DNA of 19,931 bases. It comes from an uncultured Erysipelotrichaceae bacterium (GTDB lineage Bacteria > Bacillota_I > Bacilli_A > Erysipelotrichales > Erysipelotrichaceae). The first letter of the stretch is position 1, and each line of letters begins with the position of its first letter. The DNA is taken from the NCBI GenBank assembly GCA_934725085.1, contig CAKVAL010000035.1:1-19931 (forward strand). Direction: 5' to 3'. Shown here piece by piece: positions 13,877 to 19,931 of this stretch. A program made the translations under genes and the position numbers. Under the pieces are notes generated by a model. The model was not told the origin of the DNA. It was given only the letters and a program-made list of their open reading frames with translations, and searched no databases.

Positions 13877-14030
13877 TATGGCCTGATGAGGTAAATTTCC
13901 TGACGAATAGTCAGGTGGGCCAGCTATACTTGCCTTCAGGATCCCCACTTATAGTAGGCTTTCGACACCAACAAGTAACGCGCTTAAGGTCCGAGTTAAA
14001 AGTGTAGGAATTTAACAGCTCACCAGGCAT
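13877..14030 (-). ncRNA. Structured RNA upstream of yneF (6S-like candidate or leader RNA)
   Basis: Read on the minus strand, about 154 nt fold between GCCTGGTGAG (14028-14019) and CTCATCAGGC (13890-13881), 9 of 10 Watson-Crick plus one G-U. A second helix (14016-14009 with 13891-13898) stacks on it with a small bulge. Inside are a 6-bp hairpin, CCTGAC/GTCAGG (13899-13915), and a longer interrupted hairpin (13919-13959). The region is noticeably more GC-rich than its surroundings and has no good ORF. A TATAAT at 14041-14036 would start the RNA right at the closing helix, as 6S RNA does. A hairpin on the 3' side of the central bubble also fits 6S RNA, but I cannot confirm the family. It could instead be a cis-acting leader of yneF; no T-run terminator separates them. 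On the plus strand a T5 run follows the closing helix, so orientation is not certain. Confidence 0.45.
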
Positions 14031-14035
14031 TTTTA

Positions 14036-14041
14036 ATTATA
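14036..14041 (-). promoter_or_regulatory. -10 element for the structured RNA / yneF
   Basis: Perfect TATAAT on the minus strand, 20-25 nt past the stop of the thioredoxin-like gene; no good -35 at 16-18 nt. Predicted start is about 14029, at the first base pairs of the RNA's closing helix. Confidence 0.45.
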
Positions 14042-14060
14042 TACAAGTCAAAGTATAATA

Positions 14061-14636
14061 CTAGTCTTGACTTTCTTGTACAAATGGTGTTAATAGCTTG
14101 CGATAGATATCCTCAAGCTTAGTAACATCCTTATCAGTATAATTGCTGCCACCCCAAGTAGTACCGATTTGAGAACCTGTAATCTTACCATCAACAATCG
14201 TAACTACTTCAGGAGTTTGTAAATCTCTTTCACCATTCTCATTCTCTGGAATAGTCTCATATAATACCTCATATAAGACGTCATAATTCTCAGTACCCAA
14301 AATAGGATAAGCATCTGATTGAGCATCAATATAATAAATATAAACACCCAACTCTTCAGCAACCTCATTTAGATATTGCATAGCTAATTGACAAGAATGA
14401 CAACCAGTTCTGCTTAAGACAAAGACACCATAACCGCCCTCATCAACAGTTCTTTTAAGTTCTGATACAGTAGTACCAACAAACATATGCCCAGATGACT
14501 TTAAATTCTCATAACCTGACATATCAGCCTTATAAGTTTCAATCACAAATTCTTTGCTTAAATCTGGCTTTTCTTGCTTCTTAGTACAGCCAAACAGTAC
14601 AAGACAAACAAGTAATATGCTTAATATTTTTTTCAT
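14061..14636 (-). CDS. Thioredoxin-like lipoprotein with CHSC motif
   Basis: 191 residues. The signal peptide MKKILSILLVCLVLFGC has its lipidated Cys at residue 17. The body is a thioredoxin fold: strand GYGVFVLSRTG followed by CHSC at residues 79-82, and a Thr-Pro at 141-142 that would be the cis-Pro. It would act on the outer face of the membrane in thiol-disulfide exchange, but no CcdA/DsbB partner is in the window. Many firmicute thioredoxin-like lipoproteins of this kind are uncharacterised. The ATG at 14634-14636 overlaps the stop of the kinase gene as TAATG, indicating tight coupling. Confidence 0.82.
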   Translation of the reverse strand: MKKILSILLVCLVLFGCTKKQEKPDLSKEFVIETYKADMSGYENLKSSGHMFVGTTVSELKRTVDEGGYGVFVLSRTGCHSCQLAMQYLNEVAEELGVYIYYIDAQSDAYPILGTENYDVLYEVLYETIPENENGERDLQTPEVVTIVDGKITGSQIGTTWGGSNYTDKDVTKLEDIYRKLLTPFVQESQD

Positions 14637-15523
14637 TAGAAATCAATCCTTTCAATCTTTAAATCTTTATAGATTTTTTCTATCTGATCAAAATCAACAT
14701 CCTCATCTAACATTGAAACACCACCCGCAATGGCATTACCATAACCAAAGAATTCAAGTGGATTAGCACCCTTTAGTTTTGACCATAGGATACCTGCAAT
14801 CATACCATCATTAGAACCAATTTGTAAATCTTTGGTATTTTCGCATACATAATAACCTGTAGAATCAAACAAATAGCTCTTAGTATGAGCACTAGAGAAC
14901 AAGAAATATTGAGCACCCTTTTCAATATATTCCCTACCAGTTTTAACGATATCTTCCTTTGAAGTACCAATATCATTATTATCCATCTTAACTAAGAATG
15001 GCTTATATGCACTTACCTTAGAAGTAATATAATCATCTGTATCCAAAATAACCTTAACATTATTATCAATCAAATCCTTAATCACATCACACATCTTATC
15101 AGCTAGATCTTTTTGAACATTACCACTCATAATCACGAAGTCATTATCATAAATTTGATTCATTCTGACCTTAAACTTATTAAATTCATCATCAGTAATC
15201 TTAGGACCTAAGGCATTTAATGAAGTAGTCTCTTTGGCCATCAACTTAATATTGATACGAGTATTATCTTCAATTCTTGTGAATTGAGGTTGAATATTAA
15301 CATAATCAGACAATAAAGAAATATAGAATTCCTTATTAAAACCACCCAAGAAACCTAGGGCAACCGATCTAATATTAAGTTTATCTAAAAACTTTGAAAC
15401 GTTAACACCCTTTCCTGCTGCATCATAAGTCTCTTCGTAAGATCTGTTTAAAGAACCAACTTTCAGGTCCTTTAGTTTCAAATAATAATCCAAAGAAGGA
15501 TTTGTTGTTATCGTGTAAATCAT
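14636..15523 (-). CDS. PfkB-family sugar-phosphate kinase (FruK/LacC type)
   Basis: 295 residues from the ATG at 15521-15523; an upstream in-frame TTG has no ribosome-binding site. The N-terminus MIYTITTNPSLDYYLKLKDL and the block AGKGVNVSKFLDKL (36-49) are diagnostic for the 1-phosphofructokinase/tagatose-6-phosphate kinase branch. The C-terminal anion hole/catalytic GAGD is GSND (236-239) followed by GMIAGILW; the catalytic Asp239 is kept but the two middle residues differ. Substrate cannot be told. No PTS or aldolase gene lies nearby, which is unusual for FruK. There is no Shine-Dalgarno; TATAAT at 15535-15530 would place the transcript start on the ATG. Confidence 0.85.
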   Translation of the reverse strand: MIYTITTNPSLDYYLKLKDLKVGSLNRSYEETYDAAGKGVNVSKFLDKLNIRSVALGFLGGFNKEFYISLLSDYVNIQPQFTRIEDNTRINIKLMAKETTSLNALGPKITDDEFNKFKVRMNQIYDNDFVIMSGNVQKDLADKMCDVIKDLIDNNVKVILDTDDYITSKVSAYKPFLVKMDNNDIGTSKEDIVKTGREYIEKGAQYFLFSSAHTKSYLFDSTGYYVCENTKDLQIGSNDGMIAGILWSKLKGANPLEFFGYGNAIAGGVSMLDEDVDFDQIEKIYKDLKIERIDF

Positions 15524-15529
15524 GAAATC

Positions 15530-15535
15530 ATTATA
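15530..15535 (-). promoter_or_regulatory. -10 for the PfkB-type kinase, leaderless
   Basis: Minus-strand TATAAT, part of the 10-bp palindrome ATTATATAAT (15530-15539). The predicted start, 7 nt on, coincides with the A of the ATG at 15523. A weak -35 (TTTTGA) lies 17 nt upstream, inside murE. Confidence 0.45.
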
Positions 15536-15539
15536 TAAT
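15534..15539 (+). promoter_or_regulatory. -10 for the MurE-type ligase, leaderless
   Basis: Plus-strand TATAAT from the same palindrome, sharing two base pairs with the opposite -10. The predicted start, 7 nt on, coincides with the A of the ATG at 15546. No convincing -35 is seen; it would have to lie inside the kinase gene. Confidence 0.45.
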
Positions 15540-15545
15540 ACTAGG

Positions 15546-16961
15546 ATGAAAATCAAAAATTTATTTAAAGATTACAACGGAGAAGACTTCGAAATAACAG
15601 GCCTTTCTACCAACACCAAAACAATACAAGCAGGTGATCTTTTCTTATGTATCAAAGGAGCTACTATCGATCGCCATGATTATATTGATGAAGCTGTTAA
15701 AAATGGTGCAGTAGCACTGGTAACCTCAAAGGATGTAAATACAACAGTCCCTTATATCAAGGTAGATGATGTCAACGAAATCTATGAAAGATTATACAGA
15801 GACTTCTATGACAATCCTCAAGACAAATTAACCCTAATTGGTGTTACTGGCACCGATGGTAAAACATCTACCACAACCATCATCCAAGAATTGCTAGGAG
15901 ATGATATCTGTGGCTATATTGGTACTAATGGTTATGCGTGTTCTAAATTCAATAGAGAAACCGATAATACTACCCCAGGTATTGAATCAATCTATAGAAT
16001 GCTAGATGAATTTGTTAAGGCTGGTTGTAAGTATGTAGCCATGGAAACAAGTTCTGAAGCCTTCTATTATGGAAGACTTAAAAACTTCCACTTTAGGGTT
16101 GGTGGTCTAACTAATATCGATAAGGAACACTTAAATACACACAAGACCTTAGAAAACTATATCAACTGCAAGAAGATGTTATTTAAACAATCAGATATAT
16201 CAGTTTTAAATAAGAATGATAAACATTTTGATGAAGTAGTAAAAGATATCACAAATTATAAAACTTACGGTTATAGCGAAGATAATGACCTATATATCAA
16301 AGATTATGAAGTAAAACCAAATTGTACTTTAATCACCTATATTATCAATGATGAAGAAGTAAAGGTTAAATCACCATTATTAGGACAATTCAACGTTGAA
16401 AACTTGTCTTGTGCCCTATTAATTGGTATGTCACTAGGCTTTGACTTATATCATCTATTAAGAAATATCGATAAATTATCAATATCAGGCAGAATGAACT
16501 CTATTGATCTAGGACAAGACTATTATGTTCTTGTAGACTATGCACATACACCAAATGGCCTAGCTAGATTATTTGAATTCACTAACAAACTAGACGTAAA
16601 CAAAAAGATAGTTGTTACTGGTAATGCAGGTGAAAGAGATGCATCTAAACGTAAATATGTTGGTAAATTATGTGCCGATAATAATGACCATGTAATATTT
16701 ACCTATGAAGACCCACGCTTTGAAGACCCATATAATGTCGTTAAAGACTTATGCGAACTTATCAAAGACAAAACAAACTATGAAACAGTCATTGATCGAG
16801 AAGAAGCTATAAACAAAGCTATTAACATGGCCAATAAAAACGATCTTGTCATGATTCTTGGTAAAGGCAGTGAAGATTGGCAAGAGATCAAAGGCGAATA
16901 CATTGAATTCAGTGACATTGAAAAAGCTAAAGAAGCTATTATGAAAAGGATGAACCATTAA
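15546..16961 (+). CDS. murE: MurE-type UDP-MurNAc-tripeptide synthetase
   Basis: 471 residues from the ATG at 15546. MurE adds the third stem-peptide amino acid in the cytoplasm. Motifs are the P-loop GTDGKT (102-107), TTP (142-144), the lysine region NCKKMLF (207-213), SGR..., and DYAHTP (331-336). The amino-acid recognition block reads EDPRFEDP (388-395) instead of the DNPR of diaminopimelate-adding enzymes, so L-lysine or another residue is likely. ETSSEAF (167-173) replaces the usual E-x-SSHAL, and GKGSEDWQ replaces GKGHE. A second, divergent MurE-like paralogue is therefore possible. It is the only plus-strand gene. An AGG sits too close to the ATG to be a normal Shine-Dalgarno site. Confidence 0.85.
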   Translation: MKIKNLFKDYNGEDFEITGLSTNTKTIQAGDLFLCIKGATIDRHDYIDEAVKNGAVALVTSKDVNTTVPYIKVDDVNEIYERLYRDFYDNPQDKLTLIGVTGTDGKTSTTTIIQELLGDDICGYIGTNGYACSKFNRETDNTTPGIESIYRMLDEFVKAGCKYVAMETSSEAFYYGRLKNFHFRVGGLTNIDKEHLNTHKTLENYINCKKMLFKQSDISVLNKNDKHFDEVVKDITNYKTYGYSEDNDLYIKDYEVKPNCTLITYIINDEEVKVKSPLLGQFNVENLSCALLIGMSLGFDLYHLLRNIDKLSISGRMNSIDLGQDYYVLVDYAHTPNGLARLFEFTNKLDVNKKIVVTGNAGERDASKRKYVGKLCADNNDHVIFTYEDPRFEDPYNVVKDLCELIKDKTNYETVIDREEAINKAINMANKNDLVMILGKGSEDWQEIKGEYIEFSDIEKAKEAIMKRMNH

Positions 16962-16974
16962 GGTTCGTCCTTTT
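16944..16974 (+). terminator. Bidirectional terminator between murE and the surface-protein gene
   Basis: AAAAGGATGAACC / GGTTCGTCCTTTT, a 13-bp stem with one G-U pair and a short loop, overlapping the murE TAA at 16959-16961. The flanking A4/T4 give a T run on either strand, so it can stop both converging transcripts. Confidence 0.8.
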
Positions 16975-17024
16975 AAATTAATAGAATATGGTATAACAAA
17001 CGTCTAACAATAAATTTAATTTTT

Positions 17025-17062
17025 GTCTTCCTTGTTGGTTTATCCGACAAGGAAGACTTTTT
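17025..17062 (+). terminator. Second hairpin terminator, plus orientation
   Basis: GTCTTCCTTGT (17025-17035) pairs perfectly with ACAAGGAAGAC (17047-17057) and the stem continues by three pairs to a TTTAT loop. TTTTT follows on the plus strand, whereas the minus-strand side has no T run. It therefore mainly stops read-through from murE into the opposing gene. Confidence 0.75.
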
Positions 17063-17069
17063 ATGTCAC

Positions 17070-19931
17070 TTATTTCTTCGTGTTGTTTATATCTTTTAGG
17101 CCTTTAGCAGCACGTAAACCACGTGCTTTAAGTGCCTCATAGATTCCAAAGCCTACTACACCAGTTCCACCTACTACACCAGTTACAATCACTGCTGGGT
17201 TAGCCTTCTTTTCTTCGGTTTCTTCAGCCTTAGTTTCAGTATTACCAGTATTAGTATCAGTATTTGTATTAGTGTTAGTGTTAGTATTAGTGTCTTTATT
17301 ATCAGTTGGCTTAGTTACTTCTTCTGGCTTATCAACCGTAACATCAGTAATCTTGTTTTCAGCCTTGTTAACCTTAATAGTTACCTTAGAAGCTTCAAGT
17401 CTTGCCTTTTCTGCTGCTTCTGCCGCTAATCTATCAGCTTCCTTCTTAGCTGCTTCTTCTCTAGCTGCCTTAGCATCCTTAGCTGCCTTTAAAGTCGCAT
17501 TAGCCTTATCAAGAGCTTCACTCTTAGTAGTGTAAGTTTCATCAGCCTTATCCTTGTTAGCCTTAGCACTTTCTAAAGTCTTATCAGCTAATTCCTTAGT
17601 TTCCTTAGCCTTATCAAGATTACTTGTAGCCTTATCAAGTTCAGCTTGAGCCTTAGCTAAGATTTCAGCCTTTTCATTCGCAACAGCCTTAGCATTATCG
17701 AATGTGTCCTTAGCTTCTCTGTTAGCCTTAACTGCATCTTCATAAGCTGTTGTAGCTTCTTCTAAAGCTGTTACACAATTATCGAAGTGCTTATCAGCCA
17801 TTTCCTTATTAGATACTGCCTTATTATAAGTTTCAGTTGTTGTCTTAACAGTTTGTTTAGCACTATCAAGTTCTTCCTTAGCCTTATTATATTTTTCAGT
17901 TGCCTTAGTTAATTTATCGCTTGCGTTTAAGAATAACTCATTTGACTTATCATAGATGCCCTTAGCAGTATCCATAGTATCTTTCTTGATGCCTAGTGCC
18001 TTAGCTAAATCACTTGCCTTAGTAGTTAGTTCGTTAAATAAATCAGTAGCCTTATTTAAGATATCTTTAGTAGAATCGTATCTCTTATTAGCCTTATCTA
18101 AATTATTTAAAGCAGTCGCAATATCAGCATTAGTTTCTTCTAATGTCTTCTGCTTATTAGCTAGTGTATTTTCGTTAGTAGTTAGAGCGTCCTTAGCTTT
18201 TTGAACTAAATCCTTCTTATCATCAACAATACCCTTATTAGTTTCAATAGTAGCCTTAGCTGCTTCTAAAATTTCAGCCTTTTCTTCTACTAGCTTATTA
18301 GCTTTATCAACATTATCGGTAGCTGTTTTAACTTCAGCCTTAGCGTTATTAACTTCAAGAGCCTTAGAATCTACAGCACCTTGTTTTTCAGCCAATACTG
18401 CCTTAGCTTGTTCTAACTTAGCTTCTGCATCTTTTCTATTACCAGTCTTACTTGCAAGTTCTGCCCTAGCTTCTTCAAGAGCCTTTTTAGCATCTTCTAA
18501 ATCAGCCTTAGCTGTTTCAAGATCGTTTTGAGCCTTAGTGTAAGCATCCTTGGCATCCTTTAACTCTTGATTAACTGCATTGTAGTATTCCATGAACATG
18601 TTGTAGTATTCTTTAGCATCCCAAGAAGATTTATCAGTATGAACGGTGTAACCACCGATATTTGGATTGTATTCCATATAACCATTACTGTTAAATTCTT
18701 GAGTTACTGTATAAAGTGACCATTTTTCATGTGGAGTTGAAGCAACACCAATACCAGTAACATTGCTGTCTTTATCTACAACATTTAAGTAGTGACCTAC
18801 TTGAACTTCATCTAATGAACCAAAATGTACATCTGGATATTTTTTATTAATATGAGTTGCCATTTTGTTCAATTGTTCTTCTGTAATTCTACCCTGTAAT
18901 TCTTTTACAGAAGAAGAAGTAATTTCTGTAAGACCTAATTCTTCTTGATGTTCCTTACAATATTCATATACTGCCTTTTCACTTAAATACCAAGCGTTAT
19001 ATCCTTCTTGAGTATCAAAACCATTTGAAGAACCAAAACCCATAAGATTTTCCCAAGAACCATGATGTTTGTATTCTTCGGCTGACATATTAGCATAATC
19101 TTGTGCTTTAGCCATTTCATAACTTGAAATTCTCCAACCCTTGAGACTTTCAACTTCTTCAGTTCTAGGATCATCTTGTCCTTCACGAGCTTCATTCATC
19201 TTTAAGATTTGTTCGATAGCAAGCTTCATATTGTCTAAAGAAGTTGCATCATTATCTTGACCGATATTTTTGACATTTTCCTTAAGATAATTTAATGCCT
19301 TTTGTTCCTCTGAAACATCAGCATGACTTTCCTTTAATTCATTTGGAATCCAAGTGTCAGTGCCATCACCATTGTCAACCCATTCGCCATACTTTCCTTT
19401 ATCATCTTTTCTTGTAGAAGTATCTTCGTACTTAACGGTATTCTTATCAATTAAGTTTTGGAAGAAGCCTAAAGAACCCTGTTTAATCTTATCCATAGCT
19501 TCTTGCACCTTATTCTTTAAATTATCCATACCGTTAGTTAAAGTATTTACTAGATTAGTTTTTTCATTAATTGTATTTTCAGTATTGGTTACAGTATTAG
19601 AAGCATTTGTTTCTTCTGCCTTAGCAGTATCAACAACCTTTTGAGCATCATCAACCTTAGTTTGAGCATCATCACGAACTGTCTCTAGCTTAACTAGTTC
19701 TTGTTTCTTAGCATCTAGTACACTTTCTTTTTCGCTTAATAAAGTCTTAGCTTCTTCTAACTTAGCCTTAGCTTCATTAAGATTTTTTTCTTTAGTTTCA
19801 GCATCTAGTTCAGAGTTCTCTAAATTCTTATTAGCTTCATCAAGTGCATTTTCAGCATCAGTTACATTTTTCTTAGCTGTATCAACTGCCTTTTGAGCAT
19901 CTTCTACATCCTTAACAATTTGAGCCTTCTT
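17070..19931 (-). CDS. Large coiled-coil surface protein with embedded CAP domain (partial, N-terminus off window)
   Basis: The frame is open from the window edge to the TAA at 17070-17072, giving 953 visible residues; the internal ATG at 19529 is not the true start. Order: an Ala/Lys/Glu coiled coil (first about 130 residues, QKAVDTAKKNVTDAENALDE type), a globular part, then about 400 residues of coiled coil, a Thr/Asn tract (TNTNTNTNTDTNTGNT) and a C-terminal hydrophobic Gly-rich helix with a basic tail. The globular part (roughly 18735-19247) shows CAP/SCP-type features: MNEAREGQ, AKAQDYANMS, HHGSWENLMGFG, NAWYLSEKAVYEY and VGHYLNVVDKDSNVTGIGVAS. No LPxTG precedes the final helix, only ANPAVIVTG, so the anchor is either a plain membrane helix or an atypical sorting signal. 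Likely a long extracellular stalk. Confidence 0.85.
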   Translation of the reverse strand, partial: KKAQIVKDVEDAQKAVDTAKKNVTDAENALDEANKNLENSELDAETKEKNLNEAKAKLEEAKTLLSEKESVLDAKKQELVKLETVRDDAQTKVDDAQKVVDTAKAEETNASNTVTNTENTINEKTNLVNTLTNGMDNLKNKVQEAMDKIKQGSLGFFQNLIDKNTVKYEDTSTRKDDKGKYGEWVDNGDGTDTWIPNELKESHADVSEEQKALNYLKENVKNIGQDNDATSLDNMKLAIEQILKMNEAREGQDDPRTEEVESLKGWRISSYEMAKAQDYANMSAEEYKHHGSWENLMGFGSSNGFDTQEGYNAWYLSEKAVYEYCKEHQEELGLTEITSSSVKELQGRITEEQLNKMATHINKKYPDVHFGSLDEVQVGHYLNVVDKDSNVTGIGVASTPHEKWSLYTVTQEFNSNGYMEYNPNIGGYTVHTDKSSWDAKEYYNMFMEYYNAVNQELKDAKDAYTKAQNDLETAKADLEDAKKALEEARAELASKTGNRKDAEAKLEQAKAVLAEKQGAVDSKALEVNNAKAEVKTATDNVDKANKLVEEKAEILEAAKATIETNKGIVDDKKDLVQKAKDALTTNENTLANKQKTLEETNADIATALNNLDKANKRYDSTKDILNKATDLFNELTTKASDLAKALGIKKDTMDTAKGIYDKSNELFLNASDKLTKATEKYNKAKEELDSAKQTVKTTTETYNKAVSNKEMADKHFDNCVTALEEATTAYEDAVKANREAKDTFDNAKAVANEKAEILAKAQAELDKATSNLDKAKETKELADKTLESAKANKDKADETYTTKSEALDKANATLKAAKDAKAAREEAAKKEADRLAAEAAEKARLEASKVTIKVNKAENKITDVTVDKPEEVTKPTDNKDTNTNTNTNTNTDTNTGNTETKAEETEEKKANPAVIVTGVVGGTGVVGFGIYEALKARGLRAAKGLKDINNTKK
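17236..17296 (-). repeat. Low-complexity Thr-Asn codon tract
   Basis: Alternating ACT/ACA and AAT/AAC codons encode TNTNTNTNTDTNTGNT near the C-terminus of the surface protein. It is a flexible linker of the kind that spans the wall, and a likely site of length variation by slippage. Confidence 0.65.

Noticed and set aside
13883..13912. Plus-strand CTGATGAG followed by GACGAA, resembling a hammerhead ribozyme core
   Set aside because: The conserved CGAAA is interrupted (CGAATA), stem II cannot form properly, and the second half is better explained by the GUCAGG hairpin of the larger fold.
13847..13948. N-terminal extension of yneF giving a 101-residue protein
   Set aside because: The extra 34 residues translate the structured RNA region, lack family similarity, and the internal ATG at 13846 has a perfect AAAGGAG.
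17025..17062. Terminator for the minus-strand surface-protein gene
   Set aside because: The minus-strand side of the hairpin is followed by A-rich, not T-rich, sequence; the bidirectional hairpin at 16944-16974 is the better candidate.

Overview
The window looks like chromosomal DNA of a low-GC Bacillota, most likely of the Erysipelotrichia/Coprobacillus type. The evidence is AT-rich codon use, Shine-Dalgarno sites of the AAAGGAG type, TGA read as stop (so not a Mycoplasma code), and firmicute-specific genes (ccpA, ytxG/ytxH, yneF). The genus assignment is inference. All genes except murE lie on the minus strand. No rRNA, tRNA, CRISPR array, transposase or integrase is visible.

Layout in minus-strand transcription order (high to low coordinates). 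(a) 17070-19931: 3' part of a large coiled-coil surface protein with an embedded CAP domain. (b) 15546-16961, plus strand: a MurE-type ligase, convergent with (a) across two hairpins. It is divergent from a PfkB-type sugar-phosphate kinase (14636-15523), with only 22 bp between the two ATGs. The kinase is coupled (TAATG overlap) to a thioredoxin-like lipoprotein. (c) 13847-14041: a promoter and a strongly structured RNA element upstream of yneF. (d) 12401-13584: DnaQ-type exonuclease and an MmcQ/YjbR protein, overlapping by ATGA. (e) 12183-12365: C-terminal remnant of an M20 peptidase, then an MFS transporter with its own terminator. (f) 9462-10986: an AbiEi/AbiEii-type toxin-antitoxin pair enclosed by a 57-bp direct repeat (55/57 identical), with a 19-bp inverted repeat over its promoter and an apparent ATT start codon for the toxin. 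(g) 6935-9455: operon of a CpaB-like SAF protein, VanZ-like protein, RadC and a lipoprotein. (h) 4711-6864: small AbrB-like protein, an unrecognised disordered protein, and MurC. (i) 1-4641: ytxG, ytxH-like, ccpA, tyrS, a lipoprotein and a partial MurJ/SpoVB-like flippase.

Functional picture: the backbone is mainly cell envelope and housekeeping. It holds MurC and a MurE-type ligase (peptidoglycan precursors), a flippase, lipoproteins, TyrRS and the carbon-catabolite regulator CcpA. The murC-ytxG-ytxH-ccpA...tyrS order matches the Bacillus subtilis arrangement as I recall it. The clearest accessory insertion is the AbiE-type module, whose bounding repeats duplicate the 5' leader of the CpaB-like gene. 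The observations most worth following are that repeat-bounded module with its ATT start, the structured RNA upstream of yneF, and the back-to-back, apparently leaderless pfkB/murE start region.
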